DNA from: Ahaetulla prasina
Taxonomy: Eukaryota > Chordata > Lepidosauria > Squamata > Colubridae
NCBI RefSeq assembly: GCF_028640845.1
Contig: NC_080539.1
Coordinates: 371,177,733-371,241,732, forward strand
Reading direction: 5' to 3'
DNA: 64,000 nucleotides
The notes beneath the pieces were generated by a model. It did no database searches. It saw nothing but the letters and a program-made list of their open reading frames with translations, and was not told where the DNA came from. The translations under genes and the position numbers were made by a program. Shown here piece after piece: positions 1 through 10,667 of the stretch (the first letter of the stretch is position 1; every line of letters starts with the position of its first letter).

Positions 1-295
1 TGTGTGTTTTGCTAAGCATCTAATTTAATTAAACATGTATATTTAATAATCCTCATAAGCAAATTGTTTAAGTGAGTGAAGAAGGATCCGGAAACATTTT
101 CTATTGTGCTCTACAGAGATTGCTAATTTATTGTTTCCAGCTTTGAGGTTTTCTAATATCTGTAACTGCGCTGGCAGGAATATTAATATTCTCATTTGAT
201 CGTGTTTGTATTTACTGGTGACATTTAAGTCACAATTATTTATTTCTACTCCACTTTCTTTCACTGCGGGCGGTGTTTTTCAACTTGGCAACTTT
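1..295. other. AT-rich unique sequence, no gene seen
   Basis: No repeat family or coding signal is recognised here. The sequence is AT-rich and free of simple repeats, which stands out against the rest of the window. It could be ordinary intergenic DNA or conserved noncoding DNA; sequence alone does not decide. Confidence 0.4.
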
Positions 296-675
296 AAAAT
301 GGGTGGACTTCAACTCCCAGAATTCCCCAGCCAGCATTTGTAAGCTTCAATTCCCAGAATTCCCCAGCCAGCACTTGTAAACTTCAATTCCCACAATTCC
401 ACAGTCAGAATTTATGAATTTCAGTTCCCAGAATTCCCCAGCCAGCATTTATGGATCTCAATTCCCATAATTCCACACAGTCAGAATTTATGAATTTCAA
501 TTCCCAGAATTCCCAGTCATCATTTATGGACTTCAATTCCCAGAATTCCCCAGCCAGCATTTATGGACTTCAATTCCCAGAATTTCCCAGCCACCATCTG
601 TGAACTTCAATTCCCAGAATTCCCCAGCCACCATCTGTGAACTTCAATTCCCACAATTCCCCAGCCAGTTTGTGG
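296..675 (-). repeat. 37-bp minisatellite made of hAT-MITE arm sequence
   Basis: About ten diverged copies of a unit near 37 bp run head to tail, each with the core TTCCCAGAATTCCCCAGCCA. The core is the arm of the palindromic hAT MITE seen whole at 36,998-37,132. Related arrays lie at 16,756-17,260 and 49,900-51,560 on the other strand. Confidence 0.85.
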
Positions 676-1000
676 ATTCCGATTCACATAATAGAGTTTT
701 CAAGGTTGAGAAACAGATTGAAGTCAAAGAAGCTGACAGTTTTGTGAAATAGAATTCCTTTAAAATGGTACCAAGAGGATTTTTTAATGAAACAGATTTT
801 TATAAACCAGAATTAAGTTAGTCACGGAAATGGATCTTCGGATTCAGCCCAGAGATCCTTTTCAAGCGATTTCCACTCAGGGGTAAGCAAAGAGAGGAGG
901 GGCAGTCATTAGAACTTCAGATTCACGTCATAACTCCTCTTTTTCAAGTAGGTTGTAACTTTAAATTGAGGACTACCCTGTAGCCAAAGGAGGAGGGAGC
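676..1000. other. Unassigned sequence with a short Tigger-like MITE end
   Basis: No gene is seen. Around 950-980 the phrase AATTGAGGACTACCCTGTA resembles the terminal repeat of the Tigger-like MITE found throughout the window; the rest is unassigned. Confidence 0.35.
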
Positions 1001-1112
1001 CCGACAAGGTGGCTCAGTGGCTAAGACACAGAGTTTGCTGATCAGAAAGGTCAGCAGCAGTTCGGCGGGTTGAACTAGATGACCTCCAAGGTCCCTTCCG
1101 ACTCTGTAACTG
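1001..1112 (+). mobile_element. Chimeric SINE: tRNA-like head joined to CR1 tail
   Basis: The left half has a pol III A-box-like GGTGGCTCAGTGGCTAAGAC and a decayed B-box-like segment. The right half, from about 1,070, is the CR1 LINE 3' terminus (TAGATGACCTCCAAGGTCCC). A second copy with the same junction type lies at 12,805-12,949 on the minus strand. A tRNA head with a CR1 tail is a known SINE architecture in reptiles (tortoise pol III SINE); whether this family is described is unknown to me. Confidence 0.65.
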
Positions 1113-1224
1113 TTCAACCTTCCACACTCCAAGAGTACAGAATAGGTGGTACCTGGCTCAACAATAGGAAGTGTGAGAGAGAAGAGCAACGAACATCATT
1201 AGGGGACTGGAGCAGGAGTGAAAG
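1113..1224 (+). mobile_element. Decayed CR1-like fragment interrupted by a solo LTR
   Basis: Phrases such as GGTACCTGGCTCAACA and GATTAGGGGACTGGAG-like sequence at 1,140-1,210 resemble the CR1 copy at 13,261-13,975. The segment ends at the LTR target site GTCCT. Confidence 0.4.
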
Positions 1225-1228
1225 TCCT

Positions 1229-1860
1229 TGTTGTGTCCCACCCCTCACTCCGACGAACGAGTCAAGGAAGTCCGTGACAGACTTGGCAACGAAGCCTTTG
1301 GAGCTTGCCAAGTTCCTTCGAGGTTTATCAGGGCAGGCAGGAGTCCAAGTTGTGACTTCAGCGATAGGGTCCGGTATCAGCAAACTCGATAAGACTTTGC
1401 TTGACTCAAGGTTGGAATGCCAAAAGCAGGTCCTTTATATAGGCTGTGGGATGTGGCTCCATGACTCAGCATTTATCCAGGCCTGCCCCACCCTTCCTTC
1501 TGCTGGCATCACCTCTCAGATCTCCGGAAGCGAGGGTCCTCCTACAGTGAATTGTCTTCAGCTGGATCTGCTGTCAGCGTCTGGGAAAGGGAGGGTTCAG
1601 AGGGAGTAGGGCCAAGTAATTCCAGCATCTGGCTGACGTCCTGCTCTGACGGCTGAGCCAAAGGAACACATGCTGTACGAGTGAGGTTTATCGGGCTTGT
1701 CCTCCCACTCCTGGAATCCTCTCCGGGCATGGGGCCAGGGCCGGGGGCTGGAGTCATGACAGGCCGTTCATCTTCATTATCAGACTCGGAGTCTGATAAA
1801 AGGCCCGGTTGGAGACAGGAGGGGCCCGGCTGAGGAGAGGAGGGAGGATGAGTCACAACA
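1229..1860 (-). mobile_element. Solo LTR, family A (copy 1)
   Basis: This is a 632-bp solo LTR of an endogenous retrovirus or LTR retrotransposon. It is flanked by the exact 5-bp duplication GTCCT (1,224-1,228 and 1,861-1,865), and its ends are TGTTGTG and CACAACA. On the sense (minus) strand it has a splice-acceptor-like tract ending CAG about 30 nt in, then an acidic, proline-rich open frame containing SDSESDNEDE, then a TATATAAAGG box. In this copy the frame is cut by a TAG just before the conserved arginine-rich end (WEDPRFRR in sister copies). No gag, pol or env sequence is attached. Confidence 0.85.
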
Positions 1861-1929
1861 GTCCTGTTGTTCTTCATGCAACGTCTGAGCATCTTTGGCA
1901 GTTGAAGAGATGATAAAATAACATAACAC

Positions 1930-2495
1930 AATAACAGAATTGGACGGGACCTTGGAGGTCTTCTAGTCCAGCCCCCTGGCCAGGCAGGAAACCCTACACC
2001 AATTCAGACAAATGGTTATCCAACATTTTCTTAAAAACTTCCAGTGTTGGAGCATTCGCAACTTCTGCAGGCAAGTTGTTCCACTGATTAATTGTTCTAA
2101 CTGTCAGGAAATTTCTCCTTTGTTCTAAGTTGCTTCTCTCCTTGATCAGTTTCCACCCATTGCTTCTTGTTCTACCCTCAGGTGCTTTGGAGAATAGATT
2201 GTCCCCCTCTTCTTTGTGGCAGCCCCTGAGATATTGGAACCCTGCTATCATGTCTCCCCTAGTCCTTCTTTTTATTAAACTAGATATACCCAGTTCCTGC
2301 AACCGATCTTCATATGTTTTAGCCTCCAGTCCCCTAATCATCTTTGTTGCTCTTCTCTGCACTCTTTCTAGAGTCTCAGCATCTTTTTTACATCGTGGTG
2401 ACCAAAACTGGATGCAGTATTCCAGGTGTGGCCTTACCAAGGCATTATAAAGTGGTATTAACACTTCACGTGATCTTGATTCTATCCCGTTGTTC
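1930..2495 (-). mobile_element. CR1 LINE 3' end (ORF2 C-terminus)
   Basis: Minus-strand translation over 1,994-2,493 gives the last part of a CR1 ORF2, including [33 protein letters not shown] and INQWNNLPAEV motifs. It belongs to the region after the reverse transcriptase catalytic core. The 3' untranslated part with the CR1 phrase GGACCTTGGAGGTC lies at about 1,930-1,990. The copy is heavily 5'-truncated and is not functional. Confidence 0.9.
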
Positions 2496-2605
2496 AAAAG
2501 ATCAAAACACAGCGACAATATCGTCTCTCCAACTTGCCCTTTGGTGGTGGAGGGAAGGGGGGAGGCTAACCCTAAAACAGGTTCACTCAACTACATATAT
2601 TAATA

Positions 2606-2997
2606 CAAGTAGTCCTCAACTTACAACTGTTCATTTAGTGACGATTCAAAGTTACAACAGTGACTTTGAAAAAAGTGACATGATCGTTTTTCACACTTAT
2701 GGCTATTACAGCATCCGCCATGGTCGTGTGATCAAAATTCGGACAGTTGGCAACTGGTTCATATTTATGACGGTCGCCGTGTCCCCTCGGGGTCACGTGA
2801 TCCCCTTTTGCGACCTTCTGAGAAGCAACGTCATTGAGGAAATCCAGTTTCATTTAACGACCGTGTGACTAATTTCACAAACGCAGTGATTCACTTAACA
2901 AATGTCGCACGATAGGTCATAAAACTCACTTAACAAATGTCTCTCTTAGCAACAGAAATGTTGGGCTTAATTCTAGTCGTAAGTCGAGGACTAGCTG
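2606..2997 (+). mobile_element. Tigger/pogo-like MITE, nearly complete
   Basis: The 392-bp element starts CAAGTAGTCCTCAACTTAC and ends GTAAGTCGAGGACTAGCTG, and is flanked by TA on both sides. Long terminal inverted repeats, TA duplication and the CAGGTAGTCCTCG end fit non-autonomous pogo/Tigger elements. No transposase is encoded. This is the commonest repeat of the window. Confidence 0.8.
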
Positions 2998-3447
2998 TAT
3001 GCTCTTGTCGCATTCCCACGCTGTCATCTTGACTTCTGCCTGCTAAAATGGAAGAGCCACGGATTGTTCTCGCCCCGAGCTATAAAAGCCACTGAAACTT
3101 CACGCTGTTGAGTTCCATACTAGTTAATCTCATTAAATAATTCAAGCTCAGATAACTTAGCTGGTTGAGAAAGCTTGTTTCACTAAAAACTTCATTCTAA
3201 GCACGTTTAATTCATAGTAAGTTTGCCTGAGGGTTGTTTCCAAAGCAAATATTCCTCTAGGATTTGTCTGCCAGTGTTCTTGGGCATTACCCGTACTCCT
3301 CGACTTATAAAAGTTCATTTAGTGACCGTTTGAAGTTACAACGGCGCTGAAAAAAGTGACTTAAGACCATTTTTCAGACCGTTGCAGCATCCCCACGGTT
3401 ACATGAGCAACTTCAGATGCCTGGCAACTGATTCAAATTTATGATGG

Positions 3448-3895
3448 TTAACAGAAAGACAAGGGGACGTGGTGGCTCAGGGGCTAGGACGTTGAGCTTG
3501 TCAATCGAAAGGTCGGCAGCTCAGCAGTTCGAATCCCTAGTGCTGCCGCGTAACAGGGTGAGCTCCCATGACTTGTCCCAGCTTCTGCCAACCTTGCAGT
3601 TTCAAAAGCACGTAAAAATGGCAAGTAGAAAAAATAGGGACCCCCTTTGGTGGGAAGGTAACAGCGTTCCGTGCACCTTTGGCGTTGAGTCATGCCGGCC
3701 ACATGACCACGGAGATGTCTTCGGACAGCGCTGGCTCTTCGGCTTTGAAACGGAGATGAGCACCGCCCCCTAGAGTTGGCAACGACTAGCACGTATGTGC
3801 GAGGGGAACCTTTACCTTTTTAACAGAAAGACAGAGTTGAAAGGGACCTTGTAGGTCATCTAGTCCAACCCCCCGCCCAAGCAGGAGACCCTACA
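3448..3895 (-). mobile_element. CR1 3' tail inserted in the MITE, itself split by a SINE
   Basis: After the SINE, 3,834-3,895 reads as the CR1 3' terminus in reverse (GGACCTTGTAGGTCATCTAG then AGGAGACCCTACA). The SINE at 3,461-3,821 landed in the extreme end of this fragment. Confidence 0.65.
3461..3821 (+). mobile_element. tRNA-derived SINE, second family (copy 1)
   Basis: A 361-bp SINE with a perfect 12-bp target duplication TAACAGAAAGAC (3,449-3,460 and 3,822-3,833). The head has an A-box-like GGTGGCTCAGGGGCTA and a B-box GTTCGAATCCC; the body includes CATGCCGGCCACATGACCAC and the end is GAGGGGAACCTTTACC. A sister copy lies at 41,666-42,023. I do not know the accepted family name. Confidence 0.85.
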
Positions 3896-3919
3896 TCGTG
3901 TCCCGGGGTCACAGGATCC

Positions 3920-4458
3920 GTTCTGTTTCCCTCCCCCAATACTCCCAGCAAAGAGTCAGTCAGAGGCCTCCTTTTCTAATTTAATTTACATAGATAAATG
4001 TCCTGGCCACGTCTACCCACGGGCCTGCCAAGTTTCTGGAGATAACGAGGAAATTATAGATAAGGCCAGAATTACTCACGAATATATTCTTCCCTCCATT
4101 GATACAGTTTGCCCACGCAAATTCATTGCTTTGTCCAAGACAAAAAACCAGGAAGTCCCGCCTCCTATTTATAGTCTCTGCAGATGTCCATCATTCCTTG
4201 GCCTTATCCCAACGCTGTTTCTGCTGCGCGCGCCGGTCACGTCTGCGCAGTCTTGCATCACTCCAAAACTGTTCTTGGGGCGTTGCCAAATCAGAAGAAG
4301 GCTCAGGAGAATCAGACCTTGCCGGCCCCTCCTCCTCCCTTTGAGTGGGTGCCAGGGAGGGAGAGGGCCCAAGAGAAGAAGGGCTTGCCAGGTCTTCTCC
4401 CTCACTTTCTGAATCATCCGAGTCCAGGAGTCCGGGTCCAGGAACCTGGGTCACAACA
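3920..4458 (-). mobile_element. Solo LTR, family D
   Basis: About 539 bp between direct repeats GGATCC (3,914-3,919 and 4,459-4,464). The sense strand starts TGTTGTGACCCAGG, and a TATA box (CTATAAATAGG) lies at about 4,163-4,175. An open frame crosses the U3 and ends near 4,191. It has an acidic serine-rich stretch (DSDDSESEGED), then proline/serine-rich sequence, then an arginine-rich end (SDARLRRRDRRAQQK). This matches the layout of families A and B although the DNA is different. The 3' end of the LTR does not finish in a clean CA, so that border is approximate. Confidence 0.7.
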
Positions 4459-4686
4459 GGATCCCCTTCTGCAATCTTCTGACAAGCAGCATCAATGGAA
4501 AAGCCAGATTCACTTAACAACCCTGTTATTAAATTAAGAAGCACAGCGATTCGCTTAACAAGTGCGGCGGGAAAGGTTGTAAAATCAGGCAATCTTCACT
4601 TACCGACTGTCTTGCTTAGCAACTGAAATGTTGAACTCAATAGTGGTCATAAGTCAAGGACTACCTTTATTGACGCCGAAGCTCAA

Positions 4687-7600
4687 ATATTTTTCATGTC
4701 TAAGGCGGGACTAGAACTCACAGTCTCCTGGTTATTGGCCCAAAGACACCTAGGTGGCTTTCATGTCTAAGGCGGGACTAGAACTCACAGTCTCCTGGTT
4801 ATTGGCCCAAAGACACCTAGCTGGCTTTCATGTCTAAGGCAGGACTAGAACTCACAGTCTCCTGGTTATTGGCCCAAAGACACCTAGCTGGCTTTCATGT
4901 CTAAGGCAGGACTAGAACTCACAGTCTCCTGGTGATTGGCCCAAAGACACCTAGCTGGCTTTCATGTCTAAGGCGGGACTAGAACTCACAGTCTCCTGGT
5001 TATTGGCCCAAAGACACACAGCTGGCTTTCATGTCTAAGGCGGGACTGGAACTCACAGTCTCCTGGTTATTGGCCCAAAGACACACAGCTGGCTTTCATG
5101 TCTAAGGCGGGACTGGAACTCACAGTCTCCTGGTTATTGGCCCAAAGACACCTAGCTGGCTTTCATGTCTAAGGCAGGACTAGAACTCACAGTCTCCTGG
5201 TTATTGGCCCAAAGACACCTAGCTGGCTTCATGTCTAAGGCAGGACTAGAACTCACAGTCTCCTGGTTATTGGCCCAAAGACACCTAGCTGGCTTTCATG
5301 TCTAAGGTGGGACTAGAACTCACAGTCTCCTGGTTATTGGCCCAAAGACACCTAGCTGGCTTTCATGTCTAAGGCGGGACTAGAACTCACAGTCTCCTGG
5401 TTATTGGCCCAAAGACACCTAGGTGGCTTTCATGTCTAAGGCGGGACTAGAACTCACAGTCTCCTGGTTATTGGCCCAAAGACACCTAGCTGGCTTTCAT
5501 GTCTAAGGCAGGACTAGAACTCACACTCTCCTGGTTATTGGCCCAAAGACACCTAGCTGGCTTTCATGTCTAAGGCAGGACTAGAACTCACAGTCTCCTG
5601 GTTATTGGCCCAAAGACACCTAGCTGGCTTTCATGTCTAAGGTGGGACTAGAACTCACAGTCTCCTGGTTATTGGCCCAAAGACACCTAGCTGGCTTTCA
5701 TGTCTAAGGCGGGACTAGAACTCACAGTCTCCTGGTTATTGGCCCAAAGACACACAGCTGGCTTTCATGTCTAAGGCAGGACTAGAACTCACAGTCTCCT
5801 GGTTATTGGCCCAAAGACACCTAGCTGGCTTTCATGTCTAAGGCAGGACTAGAACTCACAGTCTCCTGGTTATTGGCCCAAAGACACCTAGCTGGCTTTC
5901 ATGTCTAAGGCAGGACTAGAACTCACAGTCTCCTGGTTATTGGCCCAAAGACACCTAGCTGGCTTTCATGTCTAAGGCGGGACTAGAACTCACAGTCTCC
6001 TGGTTATTGGCCCAAAGACACCTAGCTGGCTTTCATGTCTAAGGCGGGACTAGAACTCACAGTCTCCTGGTTATTGGCCCAAAGACACCTAGGTGGCTTT
6101 CATGTCTAAGGCGGGACTAGAACTCACAGTCTCCTGGTTATTGGCCCAAAGACACCTAGCTGGCTTTCATGTCTAAGGCAGGACTAGAACTCACACTCTC
6201 CTGGTGATTGGCCCAAAGACACCTAGCTGGCTTTCATGTCTAAGGCGGGACTAGAACTCACAGTCTCCTGGTTATTGGCCCAAAGACACACAGCTGGCTT
6301 TCATGTCTAAGGCAGGACTAGAACTCACACTCTCCTGGTGATTGGCCCAAAGACACCTAGCTGGCTTTCATGTCTAAGGCGGGACTAGAACTCACAGTCT
6401 CCTGGTTATTGGCCCAAAGACACACAGCTGGCTTTCATGTCTAAGGCAGGACTAGAACTCACAGTCTCCTGGTTATTGGCCCAAAGACATACAGCTGGCT
6501 TTCATGTCTAAGGCGGGACTAGAACTCACAGTCTCCTGGTTATTGGCCCAAAGACACCTAGCTGGCTTTCATGTCTAAGGCGGGACTAGAACTCACAGTC
6601 TCCTGGTTATTGGCCCAAAGACACACAGCTGGCTTTCATGTCTAAGGCGGGACTAGAACTCACAGTCTCCTGGTTATTGGCCCAAAGACACACAGCTGGC
6701 TTTCATGTCTAAGGCAGGACTAGAACTCACAGTCTCCTAGTTATTGGCCCAAAGACACACAGCTGGCTTTCATGTCTAAGGCAGGACTAGAACTCACAGT
6801 CTCCTGGTTATTGGCCCAAAGACACACAGCTGGCTTTCATGTCTAAGGCAGGACTAGAACTCACAGTCTCCTGGTTATTGGCCCAAAGACACCTAGCTGG
6901 CTTTCATGTCTAAGGCGGGACTAGAACTCACAGTCTCCTGGTTATTGGCCCAAAGACACCTAGCTGGCTTCATGTCTAAGGCAGGACTAGAACTCACAGT
7001 CTCCTGGTTATTGGCCCAAAGACACCTAGCTGGCTTTCATGTCTAAGGCGGGACTAGAACTCACAGTCTCCTGGTTATTGGCCCAAAGACACCTAGCTGG
7101 CTTTCATGTCTAAGGTGGGACTAGAACTCACAGTCTCCTGGTTATTGGCCCAAAGACACCTAGCTGGCTTTCATGTCTAAGGCAGGACTAGAACTCACAC
7201 TCTCCTGGTGATTGGCCCAAAGACACCTAGCTGGCTTTCATGTCTAAGGCGGGACTAGAACTCACAGTCTCCTGGTTATTGGCCCAAAGACACACAGCTG
7301 GCTTTCATGTCTAAGGCAGGACTAGAACTCACAGTCTCCTGGTTATTGGCCCAAAGACATACAGCTGGCTTTCATGTCTAAGGCGGGACTAGAACTCACA
7401 GTCTCCTGGTTATTGGCCCAAAGACACACAGCTGGCTTTCATGTCTAAGGCGGGACTAGAACTCACAGTCTGCTGGTTATTGGCCCAAAGACACACAGCT
7501 GGCTTTCATGTCTAAGGCGGGACTAGAACTCACAGTCTCCTGGTTATTGGCCCAAAGACACACAGCTGGCTTTCATGTCTAAGGCGGGACTAGAACTCAC

Positions 7601-8165
7601 AGTCTCCTGGTTATTGGCCCAAAGACACCTAGCTGGCTTTCATGTCTACGGCGGGACTAGAACTCACAGTCTCCTGGTTATTGGCCCAAAGACACCTAGC
7701 TGGCTTTCATGCCTAAGGTGGGACTAGAACTCACAGTCTCCTGGTTATTGGCCCAAAGACACCTAGCTGGCTTTCATGTCTAAGGCAGGACTAGAACTCA
7801 CACTCTCCTGGTTATTGGCCCAAAGACACCTAGCTGGCTTTCATGTCTAAGGCAGGACTAGAACTCACAGTCTCCTGGTTATTGGCCCAAAGACACACAG
7901 CTGGCTTTCATGTCTAAGGCGGGACTAGAACTCACAGTCTCCTGGTTATTGGCCCAAAGACACCTAGCTGGCTTTCATGTCTAAGGCGGGACTAGAACTC
8001 ACAGTCTCCTGGTTATTGGCCCAAAGACACACAGCTGGCTTTCATGTCTAAGGCGGGACTAGAACTCACAGTCTCCTGGTTATTGACCCAAAGACACCTA
8101 GCTGGCTTTCATGTCTAAGGCGGGACTAGAACTCACAGTCTCCTGGTTATTGGCCCAAAGTCATC
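4687..8165 (-). repeat. 67-bp satellite array, about 52 units, derived from a SINE
   Basis: A unit of 67 bp repeats about 52 times with a few percent divergence. Each unit reads CATGTCTAAGGCGGGACTAG, then AACTCACAGTCTCCTGGTTA, then a linker ending CACCTAGCTGG. Variants recur: CACACAGCT, CCTAGGT, CACTCTCCTGGTGATT, and a one-base deletion at about 5,226 and 6,966. In reverse complement the unit is the inner part of a tRNA-derived SINE including its B-box-like GAGTTCTAGTCCC. The array gives no long open frame. Confidence 0.95.
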
Positions 8166-8505
8166 CAATTGGCCTTCATGGCTAAGATATGACTAGATCT
8201 CACCGTCTCGTGAAACCCAGCTAGGTTATTTTCAGCCAATCATCAGGAGATGGTGAGTTCTAGTCCCGCCTTAGACATGAAAGCCAGCTGGGTGACTTTG
8301 AGCCAATCCTCAGGATATGATGAATTCGAGTCCCGCCTTACGCCTGAAAACCAGCTAGGTGATCTCGGGCCAGTGATTCTCAGTCCAACCTCCCCCGACC
8401 CCCACTCCTCACAGGGTTGTTGTGGTGGTAGTGGTAAAGAGGAGGAAGAAACTGTACTAACTATGTTTGGTGTCTGATTTATAAAAATAAATGAAAATAA
8501 ATAAA
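8166..8505 (+). mobile_element. Inverted satellite units joined to the SINE 3' body
   Basis: At about 8,165-8,240 the repeat degenerates and turns round. Two diverged units in plus orientation follow (GTGAGTTCTAGTCCCGCC), then the SINE body with CTCACAGGGTTGTTGTGG and an A-rich tail at about 8,480-8,505. The second array (59,535-60,360) is followed by the same body, so this body marks the SINE from which the satellite came. Confidence 0.8.
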
Positions 8506-9180
8506 TAACCGAAGGGACGGCCTCTCTCTTCTCCCTTCCTGTAAACCCCCTAAGGTTCACCTGTGCCTCTCGGATGCCACCGTCTCCAAATCAGGGCCCC
8601 TTCGCTCCCCTCACCCCTCAGCAAAGCACCTGATGGAGGCTCTCAAAGACATGCTAACATGTCCGCACACATTGGCTCCGGCAGGCCCGTGTACCGCCAG
8701 CAAGCCCTCCCCCCCCCCAGTAGACTCCGGACACTGCCAGATTCCTCCTAATCCATCTGCAGTGGTTTGGCAGCGCTCCCTACCAGGGGGTGCAAAGCCA
8801 AGGAAGACAAAGGCTGTAGCCAAAGGCTGGTACCGCTGCAAGGCAGAAGGAGAGAATCTTCTCTGATCTGGCTCAGCGCTCGGCTTTCATGCTTAGCACC
8901 CTGGGCGGCGCACAGCCAACGGCCAACGGCTGACAGTTTCTTCCTCCCTCCCCAAGGGCGAGAAATTTCAAAAACCGGACAGGCCAGGAACCCTTCAGGT
9001 TTTTTGGCCGCGGTTTTTGCTCGCCAAAGCTTGTTTCAGTTGAGTTTCTTGATGACGTTACCTAGCGTGGCAACGAAACATTCAGAGGCTAAGATTGAAA
9101 CAAGCTTGGAAAGCAAAAACGCTGCCAAAATGTAAAAACCCGAGCTACAAGTATTTTCTATTATTTTAGCCTTCAGGTTC
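8506..9180. other. Unassigned sequence with one interspersed-repeat fragment
   Basis: No gene is supported. Short open frames here show no recognisable domain. At about 9,045-9,130 the phrase GATGACGTTACCTAGCGTGG followed by a CGAAACATT-like motif resembles the repeat at 43,590-43,740 on the opposite strand. Confidence 0.4.
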
Positions 9181-9188
9181 CTCTAGAG

Positions 9189-9311
9189 CAGGGGGCTCCA
9201 ACCTTGGCAACTTTAAGACTTGTGGACTCCAACTCCCAGAATTCCTCAGCCAGCTAAGCTGGCTGAGGAATCTGGGAGTTAATCCAAGTCTTAAAGTGCT
9301 TTGTTGGACTG
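9189..9311. mobile_element. Palindromic hAT MITE (copy 1)
   Basis: A 123-bp near-palindrome built around CAGCCAGCTAAGCTGGCTG. The left end is CAGGGGGCTCCAACC. The 8-bp duplication CTCTAGAG lies at 9,181-9,188 and 9,312-9,319. The right arm is decayed. TIR and duplication length fit the hAT superfamily. Confidence 0.85.
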
Positions 9312-9319
9312 CTCTAGAG

Positions 9320-9903
9320 CAGGGGTGTCAAACACAAAACCCACTGACCCGATGGGGTCCACGACGGTGAAACGCAAATTTTTTTGCTATCGGTTCTGTG
9401 GGTGTGGCTGGGGGGCGTGGCTTGGAGGGTCATGTGACTGGGTGGGTGTGGCCAACTTTTTTTTTTTACTTTTTAAAGCATTTTTTGCTACCTATTCGTC
9501 CAAAATGGTAGTTTAAAAAAAAACACTTTAAAAAAGTTTTTTAAAAAGGTTCCGACGATCGCGTGGCACAGCTGTGATCGTTGGAACCCCCTTTTTTTTT
9601 TTTTTTACTTTTTAAAGCATTTTTTTACTACTGGTTCGCCCGAACCGGAGGGAACTGGTAGTATTTCACCCCTGGATCCGACCCACGGGGCCATCCTGGA
9701 AAATGTAAGGGGCCGGCCTGCATCTCTTCGGCCCGGTCTACCCAATGCGAAGTGGAAACATGGCAGCAGTTTGGGGAGTGGCATTAAGCTGGCCACGCCC
9801 ACCCGGTTGGCCACGCCCACCCGGTTGGTCCTGCCCACCCAGCCCCCCAATGTCAACCACAGCCCTGATGTTGCCCTCAATGAAATTGACTTTGACACCC
9901 CTG
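9320..9903. mobile_element. hAT non-autonomous element sharing its target duplication
   Basis: 584 bp with ends CAGGGGTGTCAAAC and TTTGACACCCCTG. The flanking CTCTAGAG copies are at 9,312-9,319 and 9,904-9,911, so the middle copy is shared with the MITE to the left. Inside are A/T-rich hairpin-like segments and GGGTGGGCGTGGC-type phrases, but no transposase. Confidence 0.85.
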
Positions 9904-9929
9904 CTCTAGAGACAATTAGTCAACTATAC

Positions 9930-10200
9930 AGGGGCCTCTGTGGCTCAGACTGCTAATGCAGTCTGTTATTAACAGCAGCTGCCTGCAATTACTGCAGGTT
10001 CCAATCCCACCAGGCCCAAGGTCGACTCAGCCTTCCATCCTTTATAAGGTAGGTAAAATGAGGACCCAGATTGTTGGGGGCAATAAGTTGACTTTGTATA
10101 TAAATATATACAAATAGAATGAAGACTATTGCTTGACATAGTGTAAACCGCCCTGAGTCTTCGGAGAAGGGCGGGATATAAATGCAAATAATAAAAAAAA
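9930..10200 (+). mobile_element. Sauria-type tRNA SINE (copy 1)
   Basis: The head CTCTGTGGCTCAGACTGC and B-box-like GGTTCCAATCCCACC are tRNA-like. The body has CAAGGTCGACTCAGCCTTCC, and the 3' end CCGCCCTGAGTCTTCGGAGA with an A-rich tail. Other copies are at 15,806, 22,347, 23,270, 34,132, 46,256, 48,005 and 59,038. The structure fits the Sauria SINE group of squamates. Confidence 0.85.
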
Positions 10201-10209
10201 CAACTATAC

Positions 10210-10572
10210 AGGTAGTTCCCAACTTACAAAACTTCGTTTAGTGACCATTCCAAGTTACGATGGCCCGGAAAAAAGTGACTTATGACCGTTTTTCACACTT
10301 ACAACCGTTGCAGGATCCCCACGATCAAAATTCAAATGCTCGGCAACTGACTCATATTTATGACGGTTGCTACGTCCTGGGGGTTATCCCCTTGTATGAT
10401 CATCTGACAACGGGGAAGCCAGATTCACTCAACAACCCCTTTTCAAACTTTAAGTGATTCCCTTAATAGCTGTGGCAAGAAAGGTTGTGAAATGGGACCA
10501 CGCTCACTTAACCAAAGTCTCACTTAACAACGGAAATGTTGGGCTCAGTTGTGGTCGCAAGTTGAGGGTTAC
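10210..10572 (+). mobile_element. Tigger-like MITE
   Basis: Ends are CAGGTAGTTCCCAACTTAC and GCAAGTTGAGGGTTACCTG. About 360 bp, non-coding. Confidence 0.75.
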
Positions 10573-10667
10573 CTGCGCCATCATTCTAACTGGTGTTGAG
10601 ATGCCAAGGAATGTAGAAAAGTTGGTTTACTGACACCCAAAATGCCTAAGTTTGGCTCTCCCCGTTT

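Larger units (their letters stand above)
3290..4667 (+). mobile_element. Tigger-like MITE split by three later insertions
   Basis: The left part (3,290 to about 3,448) and right part (4,459-4,667) are halves of one MITE. The ends are TACTCCTCGACTTA and AAGTCAAGGACTACC. Between them sit a CR1 tail holding a SINE, a short piece of MITE (3,896-3,919) and a solo LTR of family D. Confidence 0.75.

Noticed and set aside
1229..1860. Intact endogenous retrovirus
   Set aside because: Only LTR sequence lies between the 5-bp duplications; no gag, pol or env.
3461..3560. tRNA gene
   Set aside because: The A-box and B-box belong to the head of a SINE with a 12-bp target duplication; no cloverleaf with paired acceptor stem was seen.
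4687..8165. CRISPR-like array of regular repeats
   Set aside because: There are no unique spacers; the whole 67-bp unit repeats, it derives from a SINE, and the genome is vertebrate.
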